Assembly (NCBI RefSeq): GCF_024171885.1 | Contig: NZ_JAMTCP010000001.1 | Location: 248,001-312,000 of the forward strand | Length of the DNA stretch: 64,000 bases | From: Streptoalloteichus tenebrarius | GTDB taxonomy: Bacteria > Actinomycetota > Actinomycetes > Mycobacteriales > Pseudonocardiaceae | Reading direction: 5' to 3' | In this document: positions 39,581-48,232 of the stretch, one piece after another | Numbering within the stretch: position 1 is the first letter of the stretch | How the letters are laid out: every line of letters starts with the position of its first letter | Notes under the pieces: model-generated | Told to the model about the DNA's origin: nothing | Seen by the model: only the letters and a program-made list of their open reading frames with translations | The model's database searches: none | Position numbers and translations under genes: made by a program

Positions 39581-40420
39581 TCAGCGGCCGTCGAGCAGGG
39601 TTCGGGTCAGCGCGAGGAGCCTGGCGGCGGGCTCCGGGTCGAAACCGTGGTCCGCCAAGGTGATCCGCCGGTCCTCCACGAACGCGCTCAGCGGTTCGGC
39701 GGGCGGGTCGTCGACGCGCGCGACGATCGGCCGGATGCCCTCCTCCACCGGCTTGCCGAACCGCTTCAGCGACTCCACGTGCGCCGCGGTCTCCGCGTCG
39801 TACTCCCCGGAGAAGCTGGTGGCCACGCCGCCGGGGTTGAGCAGCACGTAGCGGATGCCGGACGACGCGTGCTCCCCGGCGAAGGCCACACCGAGCAGGT
39901 CGTTGGCCCTGCCGGCCTGGAGCTGCGCCGTCACGCCGTGGTAGTTCCCGCCGAGCCCCGGGTCATCCCAGTGGATCTCGGGCTTGGGCACGCCGGGGCC
40001 GGCGACGTTCACGACGACCGGCGCGTCCGCGCGGCGCAGTGACGGAACCAGCCCGTGGCTGAGCAGGAAGCGGCTCAGGTACTCCAACGCGAAGGTGTTC
40101 TCCAGTCCCTCGGCGGTGACCAGCCGCGTGGAGCGGAAGTGGCGCGCGCACAGCACCAGCGCGTCCACCACGGGAAACCCTTCCGTGATCCGCCGGACGA
40201 CCCGCCGGTTCTCGCTGACCAGGCTCAGGTCCGCCCCGAGGAAGAACGCCCTGCCCTCCGCCCCGGAGGACGCCGCGGCGTCGAGGAACACCTGCCCCTT
40301 CCGCTCGTCGCGTCCCACGACGACCACGGTGTCCCCTCGGCGCAGCGCGGTGAGCGCGAGGGCCCTGCCCATCCCGTCGGTCCCACCGGAGATCACGATC
40401 GTTCTCGTCGCGTGTGTCAT
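39581..40420 (-). CDS. Short-chain dehydrogenase/reductase homologue with altered catalytic motif
   Basis: A 279-residue Rossmann protein. The cofactor motif is RTIVISGGTDGMGRALALTA and NADP-binding basics follow in VVVVGRDERKGQ. VDALVLCARHF and VVVNVAGPG mark the central strands. The region that normally holds YxxSK reads VTAQLQAGRANDLLGVAFAG, so the catalytic Tyr and Lys appear to be replaced by Gln and Gly when aligned through the conserved A-x(5-6)-AN. Loss of the pair suggests a non-canonical or regulatory role. The ATG at 40420 follows GGGAAG; the longer frame to 40501 would cover the operator. It is divergent from a TetR gene that probably controls it. Confidence 0.78.
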   Translation of the reverse strand: MTHATRTIVISGGTDGMGRALALTALRRGDTVVVVGRDERKGQVFLDAAASSGAEGRAFFLGADLSLVSENRRVVRRITEGFPVVDALVLCARHFRSTRLVTAEGLENTFALEYLSRFLLSHGLVPSLRRADAPVVVNVAGPGVPKPEIHWDDPGLGGNYHGVTAQLQAGRANDLLGVAFAGEHASSGIRYVLLNPGGVATSFSGEYDAETAAHVESLKRFGKPVEEGIRPIVARVDDPPAEPLSAFVEDRRITLADHGFDPEPAARLLALTRTLLDGR

Positions 40421-40499
40421 GAGGCTTCCCGTCATGGGTTGGAGGACCAGACCGGTCGTCGCGGGCGCCGGCCTCGTCAGGTGAACTGGTGTGATCATC

Positions 40500-40523
40500 A
40501 AACTAGACGCGTGGGTCTAGTTT
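40500..40523. promoter_or_regulatory. TetR-type operator AAACTAGAC-N6-GTCTAGTTT
   Basis: Perfect 9-bp arms around six bases in the divergent gap between the SDR gene and the TetR gene at 40550. The size and the CTAG-centred arms are typical for TetR dimers. The operator covers the region expected for both promoters. Confidence 0.8.
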
Positions 40524-40549
40524 GTCGAGCTGTTGGGTATGATTCCGCC

Positions 40550-41215
40550 GTGGGTGGAACCAGGACGTCCGGAGACCGGCGGTCCCCGGGGGCGCGCGGC
40601 CGGATCGACAAGCGACAGGCGATCCTCGACGCCGCGTTCACCGTCTTCGCCCGCGAGGGGTACGCGCAGGCCGGGGTGGACGTGATCGCGGCCGAGGCCG
40701 GCGTCGCCAAGGCCACCGTCTACAACCACTTCCGGGACAAGGAGAACCTGCTCCGCGAGGCGGTCGCCGCCTCGGCCGACCAGGCCATGGCCGAGAACAT
40801 GGCCGTCGTCGGCCGACTGTCCACTGAGGACGGCGACCTCCGCGCGCGGATGGAGGACGTCGGCCTCCGGCTGCTCCGGTGCTACTGCGACGAACGCTCG
40901 TGGGCCCTGCGCCGGCTGCTGTCCGGCGAGATCAACCAGTTCCCCGACCTGCTCGACATCGTCCACGGGCACGCCGTCGACCGGGTCACCGAGGCCCTCG
41001 CCGACCGCATGGCCCGCCTGACCGTCGCCGGGGCCCTGCGCGCGCGGGACCCGCTCGTCGCGGCCGAACAGTTCGTCGCCCTGCTCACCGGGCCCGCCGA
41101 GACGCGGTCCCGGCTCGGCACGCGGGAGGTGCCGGACGCGGAGCTGCGCGCCGTGGCGCGGGCCGCCGTCGACACCTTCCTCCAGGCGTTCGGGGCGGAG
41201 ACCACCGACCGGTAA
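40550..41215 (+). CDS. TetR-family regulator
   Basis: A 221-residue repressor. The helix-turn-helix reads ILDAAFTVFAREGYAQAGVD, then VIAAEAGVAKATVYNHFRDK, and the C-terminal domain includes LLRCYCDERSWALRRLLSGE and EQFVALLTGPAETR, as in the AcrR-like TetR_C branch. The GTG at 40550 is the only good start near the helix-turn-helix, although its ribosome site is weak. A perfect palindrome lies 27-50 bp upstream in the gap divergent from the SDR gene. Autorepression and control of the SDR are predicted. Confidence 0.88.
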   Translation: MGGTRTSGDRRSPGARGRIDKRQAILDAAFTVFAREGYAQAGVDVIAAEAGVAKATVYNHFRDKENLLREAVAASADQAMAENMAVVGRLSTEDGDLRARMEDVGLRLLRCYCDERSWALRRLLSGEINQFPDLLDIVHGHAVDRVTEALADRMARLTVAGALRARDPLVAAEQFVALLTGPAETRSRLGTREVPDAELRAVARAAVDTFLQAFGAETTDR

Positions 41216-41498
41216 CGACACTCGGACGTATCTGGCGCGCACGGGTCGCCTCCTGACGATCCGAGTTCTCCGCCCGCAATCGACCGGTTCGTTCGCGACG
41301 GCCTCACGTCGCGGTTCCGGATGCGACGAACGGCGTATTCGCTGGCGGCCGTCGGCCTCCTTGTTGGGGTACCTGCCCGTCGGAGCCGTCTCCGGGCACC
41401 ACACCGATGGTGTCGCCTCCGCAGTCCTGACCAGGGGGAACGGCGCGGTGTTGTGGCAGGACTTCCCGCCATCCCTCATTGAGGAAGGGTGCGCCCAG
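41216..41498. other. 283-bp gap before the ribonucleotide-reductase-like gene
   Basis: No gene is seen. The stretch was read for a cobalamin riboswitch, which often precedes class II reductases, but no B12-box-like core was found. GAGGAAGGG at the end serves as the ribosome site of the next gene. Confidence 0.35.
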
Positions 41499-43259
41499 AT
41501 GTACGCCTCGACCTTCCCGCACAGCACCGCCACCGACGCCTACCTGCGCGCGGGCCGGATGACCGCGCCCGAGGAGACCGCCAGGGACATGGTGAACCGC
41601 GTGGTCGCCACGCTCGCGGACGCCGACCGGCGTTTCGACCGCGCCGATCGCGCCGGCCGCGCCGATCGCGCCGGCCGTGCCGATCGCGCCGGCCGTGCCG
41701 ATCACGAGGGCGCGGACGACTTCGCCGAGCGGCTCGGGGCCGCCATGGACGCGGGGCGGATCGTCTTCTCCACCCCGATCATGACCAACGCCGGGCGGCA
41801 CACGGACCGGCCGCTCGCCGCGTGCGCCGTGCCCCCGGTGGACCTCCGGGGCGACCTCGCGGCGGTCAGGACGACCGTCGACGACTACCACCGGGCCGGC
41901 ATGGGCACCGGGTTCAACCTCGACGACCTCGACGACCCGGTCGCGGTCCTGCGGTACCTCAACGACGTCGCCGTGCGCGGAGCGCGGTCCGGCGCCGAGG
42001 ACCGGCCCGTCGGGAACATGGCGATCCTGTCCCTGTCCCACCCCAGGGTGGCCGAGTTCATCCACTGCAAGGTGGGCGCCGACGCGCGCGGGGAGGAGTG
42101 GAAGTTCAACATCTCCCTGGCCTGCACCGACGCCCAGATGCGTGCCGCGCGCGACGGGGACGGGCGGGAGCACGCGCTGCTCGTCGCGGCGGCGCGGGCC
42201 GCGCACGTCTGCGCCGACCCCGGCCTGGTGTTCGCCGACCGGATGAACGAGGCCAACCCGACGCCCGAGGTCGGCGCGTACGTCTCCACCGCGCCCTGCG
42301 CCGAGGTCGGGCTGGTGGCCGGGGAGACCTGCCAGTTCGGGTACGTCAACCTCGGCCGGTTCCACACCGGCTCCGGGGCGGTCGCCGTCGACCTCGACGC
42401 CCTCGCGGACACGGTCACGATCCTCGTCAGGGCGCTGGACGACGCGATCGAGGCCAGCCTGAGCCACTACCCCGACCCGCTGTCGGCCAGGGTGATGGCC
42501 GCCAAACGCAAGATCGGGGTCGGCGTGTGCGGGCTGGCGGACCTGCTGCTCGCCGCCGGCCGGCCCTACGACAGCGACGAGGGCAGGGCGCTGGCCATGG
42601 AGGTGCTGGCGTTCGTCAACCACGCGTCCAAACGCGCCTCGTGGGAGTTGGCCGTCCATCGTGGACCGTGTCCGGCAGTCCGATGTGGACGGTCGAGGTA
42701 CGCCGACACCGCCTTCCTCGGGCGGTTCGCGGCCCTGCCGGTGAGCACGGTCTCCGAGGAGGAGTGGACGACGCTGGCGGAGGACATCGCCGAGACCGGG
42801 ATGCTGCGCAACTCCTCCACCATCGCGGTGCCGCCGACCGGCCGCAGCGCCCTGGTGGTGGGCGCCTCCACCGGGATCGAGCCCCTGTTCCGCCTGTCCG
42901 AGCCGCACCTGCCGGGACGCGTGCACCCGGCGGCGCGGTCCGCGCTGGAGCGCGCCGGCCGGACCGACGTGCTCGACCACGTCGCGACCCACGGCCGGCT
43001 GCCGGAGGACGCCGACCTGCCCGAGGCGCTCCGCGCCCTGCTGGCCACCGCCACCCAGATCGCCCCCTCCGGGCACCTGGCGATGGCCGCGACCGTGCAG
43101 GCCTGCGTGGACGAGGCGGTGTCCAAGACGGTGAACCTGCCGGGGACCGCCGGACCGGACGAGGTCCACCGGACCTACCTGTCGGCGTGGGAGGCCGGCT
43201 GCAAGGGAATTACGGTCTACGTGGACGGCTCCCGCCAGGTGCAGCCGAAGGCGCTGTGA
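41499..43259 (+). CDS. Compact class II (adenosylcobalamin-type) ribonucleotide reductase-like protein
   Basis: A 586-residue protein with ribonucleotide-reductase large-subunit signatures. IVFSTPIMTNAGRHTDRPLA followed by ACAVPPV carries the first redox Cys. AGMGTGFNLDDL and EEWKFNISLACTDAQM line the active site. STAPCAEVGLVAGETCQFGY corresponds to the radical-bearing NPCxE loop, with Ala in place of Asn. LRNSSTIAVPPTGRSALVVG matches the phosphate-binding PTG loop. No C-terminal zinc-ribbon or CxxC tail is seen, and the length is well below full NrdJ proteins. Near residue 55 an 18-bp tandem repeat encodes ADRAGR three times. It may reduce a nucleotide in specialised metabolism instead of housekeeping dNTP supply. 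It is followed by a NUDIX gene. Confidence 0.75.
   Translation: MYASTFPHSTATDAYLRAGRMTAPEETARDMVNRVVATLADADRRFDRADRAGRADRAGRADRAGRADHEGADDFAERLGAAMDAGRIVFSTPIMTNAGRHTDRPLAACAVPPVDLRGDLAAVRTTVDDYHRAGMGTGFNLDDLDDPVAVLRYLNDVAVRGARSGAEDRPVGNMAILSLSHPRVAEFIHCKVGADARGEEWKFNISLACTDAQMRAARDGDGREHALLVAAARAAHVCADPGLVFADRMNEANPTPEVGAYVSTAPCAEVGLVAGETCQFGYVNLGRFHTGSGAVAVDLDALADTVTILVRALDDAIEASLSHYPDPLSARVMAAKRKIGVGVCGLADLLLAAGRPYDSDEGRALAMEVLAFVNHASKRASWELAVHRGPCPAVRCGRSRYADTAFLGRFAALPVSTVSEEEWTTLAEDIAETGMLRNSSTIAVPPTGRSALVVGASTGIEPLFRLSEPHLPGRVHPAARSALERAGRTDVLDHVATHGRLPEDADLPEALRALLATATQIAPSGHLAMAATVQACVDEAVSKTVNLPGTAGPDEVHRTYLSAWEAGCKGITVYVDGSRQVQPKAL
41643..41696. repeat. 18-bp tandem repeat inside the reductase gene
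   Basis: Three nearly identical 18-bp units (GCCGATCGCGCCGGCCGC/T), plus a partial fourth, encode ADRAGR. Because the unit is a multiple of three, copy number can change without breaking the frame. Confidence 0.85.
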
Positions 43260-43294
43260 CCCCACCGGGCGGACCTGGCACAGGAGATGAGCGG

Positions 43295-43762
43295 ATGACC
43301 GAGTACGTGTTCGACACCGAGCACGACCGCTATCCGGTGGCGGCCCACGTGATCCTCACCGACCGCGCGGGCCGCGTGCTGCTCATGCGGCGCGCCGGCA
43401 CGGGCTACGCCGACGGGCTGCTCGCCCTGCCGGCCGGGCACGTCGACCTCGGGGAGACGCCCAGCGCCTGCGCCGCGCGGGAGGCCGAGGAGGAACTCGG
43501 CGTCGTCGTGGACCGCCACGCCCTGACGCCGGCCGGGGTGATGTTCCGCCGCTCCCTGGAGCCGAGGGTGGACTTCTTCTTCAGCGTCGGCACCTGGGAG
43601 GGCGAACCGGAGATCCGGGAGCCGCACAAGTGCGCGGACCTCGTGTGGGTCGATCCCGACGACCTCCCGGAGGACGCGCTGGACTTCGTGGGACGCGCGA
43701 TCACCAACGCCAGGACCGGCCGCCACTTCGACGAGTACGGGTGGGACAACTCGGACGGGTGA
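43295..43762 (+). CDS. NUDIX hydrolase
   Basis: A 155-residue NUDIX pyrophosphohydrolase. The complete NUDIX box is GHVDLGETPSACAAREAEEE followed by LGV, which binds the catalytic Mg2+ and cleaves nucleoside diphosphates linked to another moiety. The preceding strands VAAHVILTDRAGRVLLMRR and the later WVDPDDLPEDALDF are typical. The ATG at 43295 has GGAGATGAG upstream and lies 35 bp after the reductase-like gene in the same direction. Cotranscription and a role in clearing or preparing a nucleotide substrate for that enzyme are likely but unproven. Confidence 0.9.
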   Translation: MTEYVFDTEHDRYPVAAHVILTDRAGRVLLMRRAGTGYADGLLALPAGHVDLGETPSACAAREAEEELGVVVDRHALTPAGVMFRRSLEPRVDFFFSVGTWEGEPEIREPHKCADLVWVDPDDLPEDALDFVGRAITNARTGRHFDEYGWDNSDG

Positions 43763-43951
43763 AACAGCACGCGGACGAGAGGGGAAGGGGGCGGCCGGCG
43801 TCGGCCTGAAGACGACGCCGCCCCACCCCGCCGGGGAGAGCGCCTCGCGGAGGGACAGGGACCTGGTCGGGGCGCCCGGTGGCGCGATCCGGCCCAGCGG
43901 CGTTCCCTGGGTCGGGGGCCCGGTGTCGCCGCACTGGGTCCCGGGACGCGG

Positions 43952-43992
43952 GGAGAATGCAGGAGAACGCACGGAGAACGTAGGAGAACGCC
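43952..43992. repeat. Four tandem units of GGAGAAyG before the DJ-1/PfpI gene
   Basis: Units GGAGAATGCA, GGAGAACGCAC, GGAGAACGTA and GGAGAACGCC follow one another with a period of ten to eleven bases, ending about 20 bases before the start. Each begins with a Shine-Dalgarno-like GGAG, so they may act as standby ribosome sites or be a helical-phase binding array. Confidence 0.65.
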
Positions 43993-44013
43993 GACGGGAC
44001 GGAGGTGCGGGTC

Positions 44014-44709
44014 GTGGCGGGCACCGGACGCATTCTGGTCATCGTCACCAGCGCGGGGGAGTACGAGAAGGTTGGCTTCCGCACCGGGCTGTGGCTCGGC
44101 GAGCTGACCCACTTCTACGCCGTCGCCGAGCAGGCCGGGTTCGGCGTCACGATCGCCAGCATCGAGGGCGGCCACGTGCCGATCGACCCGGAGAGCCTGG
44201 CGCACGACGTCCTGGCCGAGTGGGGCACCGACCGGCGCTACGCCGACCGGGACTTCATGAGGCTGCTGGACGAGACCAGGTCGGTCGCCGAGGTCGAGGC
44301 CGCCGACCACGACGCCATCTACCTCACCGGCGGCCACGGCGTGATGTTCGACTTCCCCGACAGCCAACGCCTGGCCGACCTGGTCCGCGACTTCCACGAG
44401 TCGGGGAAGGTGGTCTCCGCGGTCTGCCACGGCCCGTGCGGGTTGTTGAACGCCCGGCTGTCCAGCGGCGAGCACCTCATCAGGGACAGGAACGTCACCG
44501 GGTTCTCCTGGCGCGAGGAGGAGCTGGCCCGGCGAGACAAAGCCGTCCCCTACAGCCTGGAGGACGGGCTCAGGGAGCGCGGCGCCCGGTACCGGGCGAC
44601 GGACCAGCCCTTCGCCAGCCACGTCGTCGAGGACGACCGGCTCATCACCGGGCAGAACCCGGCGAGCGCCAGGGCCGTGGCCGAGGCCGTGGTCAGGAAG
44701 CTCCGCTGA
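44014..44709 (+). CDS. DJ-1/PfpI-family (type 1 glutamine amidotransferase-like) protein
   Basis: A 231-residue protein of the DJ-1/PfpI superfamily, Hsp31/YajL-like branch. The fold begins RILVIVTSAGEYEKVGFRTG followed by LWLGELTH. The acidic partner is in IASIEGGHVPIDPES, DAIYLTGGHGVMFDFPDS forms the oxyanion region, and the nucleophile Cys sits in VVSAVCHGPCGLLNARL. Members act as chaperones, glyoxalases or deglycases against carbonyl stress. The GTG at 44014 is chosen because GGAGG lies eight bases upstream; GTG at 44005 is closer to that site than usual. Confidence 0.88.
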   Translation: MAGTGRILVIVTSAGEYEKVGFRTGLWLGELTHFYAVAEQAGFGVTIASIEGGHVPIDPESLAHDVLAEWGTDRRYADRDFMRLLDETRSVAEVEAADHDAIYLTGGHGVMFDFPDSQRLADLVRDFHESGKVVSAVCHGPCGLLNARLSSGEHLIRDRNVTGFSWREEELARRDKAVPYSLEDGLRERGARYRATDQPFASHVVEDDRLITGQNPASARAVAEAVVRKLR

Positions 44710-44724
44710 CCCCTGGCGCCCCGC

Positions 44725-44778
44725 TCGCCGCCGCCGCCGCCGTCGCCGCCGCCGTCGTCGTCGCCCGTCGTCGTCGCC
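44725..44778. repeat. GCC/GTC trinucleotide tract
   Basis: A run of GCC units passes into GTC units in the non-coding stretch after the DJ-1/PfpI gene. It is a simple-sequence tract with no evident function. The remaining gap to 44991 shows no gene. Confidence 0.7.
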
Positions 44779-44991
44779 TGCCGGCGTTGTCGCTGTCCAT
44801 CGCCACGACCCTCAGCCGTACGTCCACAGTGGAGGGTCGGCGGGTGTGTCCTGCCCACCCCGGCCGCCCCAGGTGTGCTGTTCGGGAACGTTGGTGCGGG
44901 CTGCCACGCGGTTGATGATGGTGATCAAGGTGAGGGCCTGCGGGTTCGATGTGGATCACCACACGCCGCACCGCAACCCGGGAGGTCCTCG

Positions 44992-45781
44992 GTGGTCCAC
45001 CGCAATGCCCCGTTGACCCTGACGGGCCGGCTGGGTGGGGCGTGGTGTGTCGTGGGCGAGGGGTGGCCGCTGCGGCGGGCGGCGGAACGGTTCCAGGTCT
45101 CGCACACGACCGTGGTCCGCTGGGCCTGCCGCTGTCGGTCGTGGGGTGCGGCGGCGATGGTTGATCGCTCGTGCCGTCCGCGCCACAGCCCGCGGCTGGA
45201 CACCGACGGCGGTCGAGGAGCGGATCGTGCGACCACGGCGGGAACCTAAGATCGTCTCCGCTGCGTGTCGCCGCCTGGGTCCCGGTTGCCGCCTCGACCC
45301 TGCACCAGGTCCTACGCCGCGATGGCCTGCCGCCGCTGGCCGCATGGGGCGTGCTGCCGCTGGCCGCGTGTGAGGGGCGTGCCACCGCGGAACCGATCCG
45401 CCGAGACGAACGCAACCGGCCGGGCGAGCTAGTCCATGTCGAGGTGACAAGACGAGGCGGCATCCCCGCCGGCGGCGGCCAGAAGGTTCTCGGGGGTGCT
45501 GCCGGCCGGACCAACCAGCAGCACGCCCAGCGCCGTGGCTCGGTGTTCCTGCACACCGCGCTGGACGACGTGGTTCAGCACCCAAGGCATCGTCATCGAG
45601 CGGGTGCTCACCGGCAGCGCCTGGTGCTACGCCCACAACACCTGGCGCGGCACCTGCAACTCGCCTCGGCATCCCACGACGCTTCACTCGCCCTCGGCAC
45701 TCGGAAACGAACGGCGGAGGAGAGCGGTTCCACCGCGCCCTGCTTGACGAATGGGCCTACCACCAGCCCCACCCATCACTG
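44992..45781 (+). pseudogene. IS481-family transposase, frameshifted and truncated
   Basis: The family opening is intact: VVHRNAPLTLTGRLGGAWCV, then GWPLRRAAERFQVSHTTVVR, then WACRCRSWGAAAMVDRSCRP, the helix-turn-helix region. After about 80 codons the frame shifts. ERNRPGELVHVEVTRRGGIP is the start of the DDE catalytic core. Later frames give VFLHTALDD, IVIERVLTGSAWCYAHNTWR and finally LLDEWAYHQPH-like fragments. Asp and Asn of the usual LTDNGSCY are replaced by GSAW. At least three breaks make it inactive. It is the first of three IS relics lying side by side. Confidence 0.82.
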
Positions 45782-46118
45782 AGACCTGTCCTGACAGGCA
45801 GATGAGCAGGGCGGCCGGATCGGTCATCCCTCGGTCGGAGATGGCGGTCTTGTCGTTGCGGATGGCGATTGCGCGGAACCACGTGAGCCGGTTGACGCGG
45901 CGTTCGATGACGGTGCGACGTGGGTAGGTGGCGGGGTCACAAGCCCGGGGACGGCCGATGCCGTGATCACTTGGTGCACTGTGTCCGCCCCCTGTCCTGG
46001 GACGCGGGGTGCTGCGGGCGCTGGCGGTGTGCTGGGGACCCGCACGGTGCTGGAGTCGACCGGGTCCTCCCGATTGGGCCAAACAGATCAACCACACCAG
46101 CTTTGAGGACAGGTCCCC
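45782..46118 (-). mobile_element. IS5-type remnant with internal deletion
   Basis: The left end starts GACCTGTCCTGACAGG. The right end is GAGGACAGGTCC at 46107-46118, its approximate inverse. The minus-strand frame keeps a transposase C-terminus (RNDKTAISDRGMTDPAALLI). About 500 bp of the middle is missing. The left end is homologous to the relic at 12867, so they belong to one IS family. Confidence 0.6.
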
Positions 46119-46808
46119 ATGGCGTTCTCGGCCTGGTCATCCTTCTGCTGGATGGTCGATCTGATGGCGCGTCGGGCCAGGTGTTCGGGGGTGGCGCGGC
46201 TGGGGTAGTCCTTGTCCGCGATCACCGGGCTCGCCCCTGGTGGCGGGTCGGCTCGGACCGGGGCGCCGGAACACGACGGCGGCCGTCACCTGCTCGAACA
46301 GCGCGCGGTCGTGGACGTTGCCGCCGGTCGACACCGCCGGTAGTGGCCGGCCATGCCCACGGTAGGCCAGGTGGATCTTCGTGGTGGGGCCACTGCGGGA
46401 ACAGCCGACGGCATGATTGCCTGGTTCGCACCGGCGGTGTGCTGGTGGGCGTGCACGGTGCTGGAGTCGGCCTAGATCTCCGGGTCGGGATCCGTTGGTC
46501 GTCTGGGCGATCACCGCACCTCTGTCGTCTGCGTAGCCAGGGTTTCGGTGCGTGACCACCGCCAGAACCGGTTGCCGGCGCCTCTTCCACGGCCCGTACC
46601 GTTCCGGCAGGTCACGCTTCGCCGCGCACGTCTTCACCTTGACCAGCATCCCGTTGATCACGCGACGCCTCACCGGTTGACGTCCCTTCCCGCCGGAGGC
46701 GGGCGGCAGCGGCTCAATCGCCTGCCACTGCTCGTCGGTCACCTCGTGTCCGCGTGTCGCGCCGCAAGATCACACGGATCAGCCACACCAGCTTTGCGGA
46801 CAGGTCCT
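46119..46808 (-). mobile_element. IS5-type remnant with frameshifted transposase
   Basis: The minus-strand reading starts MTDEQWQAIEPLPPASGGKG, then VRRRVINGMLVKVKTCAAKR, then DLPERYGPWKRRRQPVLAV, the N-terminal part of an IS5-family transposase. Frame changes follow; a middle part reads GPTTKIHLAYRGHGRPLPAV and the catalytic end is lost. The right terminus GCGGACAGGTCC at 46796-46807 repeats the end seen at 46107-46118, including the flanking CCACACCAGCTTTG, so two copies of one element lie in tandem. The end touches the stop of the HAD gene. Confidence 0.65.
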
Positions 46809-47472
46809 AGACCCCGACCTCCCTGCCCGGCGAGACGACGGTGAGCGTCCCGTCGCCGACCACGAGCTGGCCCAACGACTCGACGACCACGTCGGCCTCG
46901 GACAGCTCCTCGGCGGTGTGCGTCGTCGTCACCGCCACGACCCGCGCGCCGGCCTCCCGCCCGGCCCGCACGCCGACCGGGGCGTCCTCGACCACCACGC
47001 ACCGCTCGATCGGCACGCCCAGCCGCCGGGCCGCGAGCCGGTACCCCTGCGGGTCCGGTTTGCCCGCCGTCACCGACTCCGCGGTCACCACCACCTCGGG
47101 CAGGGCCAGACCGGCGGCCCGCATCCGCCCGGTGACCAGCGGCAGGATGCCCGAGGTCACCACGGCCCACGACGGCCGTCCCGGCCCGTCCAGCGCGGCG
47201 AGCAGCTCGGGGACGCCGGGACAGGGCTCCACGTCGGCCAGGTCCGCCAGCTCCAGCGCGTCGAGCCGGGCCACGGCCGGCTCGACCTCGTCGGCCGGCA
47301 GGAACCGCGCGATCGTCTCCTCCGAGCGACGCCCCTGGCAGACCGCGAGCACGGCCGCCACGTCGAGCCCGTACAGCTCCGCCCACGCGCCCCAGCAGCG
47401 CTCCACGGCCGCCCGCGAGTCGACCAGGGTGCCGTCCGCGTCGAACAGGAGGGCAGCGCAACCGATCTCCAT
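46807..47472 (-). CDS. HAD-superfamily (subfamily IA) sugar-phosphate phosphatase
   Basis: A 221-residue HAD phosphatase. Motif I is ALLFDADGTLVDSRAAVERC with the nucleophile Asp and the acid/base Asp. Motif II is SWAVVTSGILPLVTG. Motif III is VTAGKPDPQGYRLAARRLGV with the Lys. Motif IV is CVVVEDAPVGVRAGREAGAR with the metal-binding acids. The alpha-helical cap between residues 20 and 80 places it in subfamily IA near beta-phosphoglucomutase, DOG and sugar phosphatases. The ATG at 47472 gives MEIGCAAL. Its 3' end abuts the right terminus of an IS remnant, so the final codons or terminator may have been altered by insertion. Confidence 0.9.
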   Translation of the reverse strand: MEIGCAALLFDADGTLVDSRAAVERCWGAWAELYGLDVAAVLAVCQGRRSEETIARFLPADEVEPAVARLDALELADLADVEPCPGVPELLAALDGPGRPSWAVVTSGILPLVTGRMRAAGLALPEVVVTAESVTAGKPDPQGYRLAARRLGVPIERCVVVEDAPVGVRAGREAGARVVAVTTTHTAEELSEADVVVESLGQLVVGDGTLTVVSPGREVGV

Positions 47473-47621
47473 GGGCGCCCAGCCTAGGTCGTCCACCGGG
47501 TGTCGGCGCGGGGTGAACGCGAGCGGGAACCGACTTCGTCGGGAGTGACGAGGTCGAGGCGGTGACGGTGACGGTGGCGGACGCCGGACGACGCCGGACG
47601 ACGCGGCACGCCGGCGACGCG

Positions 47622-48098
47622 TCACTCGGAGTACCCCTCCGGGAAGGCGTCCGCGACGACGGTCAGCACGATTCCGTGTTCCAGGAGCGCCTTGGCCGCC
47701 GCGAGGACCATGGTGAACCCGCCCATGGAGTCGATCGCCCTCGACACGGCCTCGTCGGCGGACCCGCCGTACCCGCTCTCGGTGATCTTCACCAGGGTGT
47801 GGCCGTCCGGCCCGGGGACGAACCGCCACTCGACCCGGGTGGGCGCCTCCGGGTTCCACTCGACGAGGATCCGCCGATCCTCCTCGACCTCCACGACGGT
47901 GACCACCGTGGAGACGCCGTACATCTCCCATTCCCAGGTGACCCTCGCGCCGGGCTCCAACCGCCCGCTGCTCCTGGTGAACCAGAACCTCGTGGTGATC
48001 TCCGGATCCACGAACGCCCTGAACACCTCGTCGGCCGGCCTGCGGATCACCATCTGGGCAGTGAGGACCGGCGGCCTGGTCAGGTGGTCGGTGAGCAC
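47622..48098 (-). CDS. SRPBCC (AHSA1-like) protein
   Basis: A 158-residue START/Bet v 1-type protein of the AHSA1 family. It shows VIRRPADEVFRAFVDPEITT followed by RFWFTRSSGRLEPGARVTWE, ILVEWNPEAPTRVEWRF and the C-terminal helix DSMGGFTMVLAAAKALLEHG. These proteins have a deep hydrophobic cavity for lipids or polyketides, and many simply occur next to ArsR regulators. The GTG at 48098 (GAGG six bases upstream) is preferred over the long reading from 48152. No partner gene is obvious here, and the function is unknown. Confidence 0.85.
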   Translation of the reverse strand: MLTDHLTRPPVLTAQMVIRRPADEVFRAFVDPEITTRFWFTRSSGRLEPGARVTWEWEMYGVSTVVTVVEVEEDRRILVEWNPEAPTRVEWRFVPGPDGHTLVKITESGYGGSADEAVSRAIDSMGGFTMVLAAAKALLEHGIVLTVVADAFPEGYSE

Positions 48099-48232
48099 GA
48101 TGACCTCGCTCCTTCCGCGAAGGCGGGCGGCCGACGTGGCCGTCCCGGTCACCGTCGGATCTGGGGCTCGCGTTCGTGCTGTGGCGTCAGCGTAGTCGGG
48201 CGAGCACGTGTCGGCGCGGTGCGCGCAGGCGG

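Noticed and set aside
41216-41498. Cobalamin riboswitch before the reductase-like gene
   Set aside because: No B12-box core or multi-helix architecture could be drawn from the sequence.
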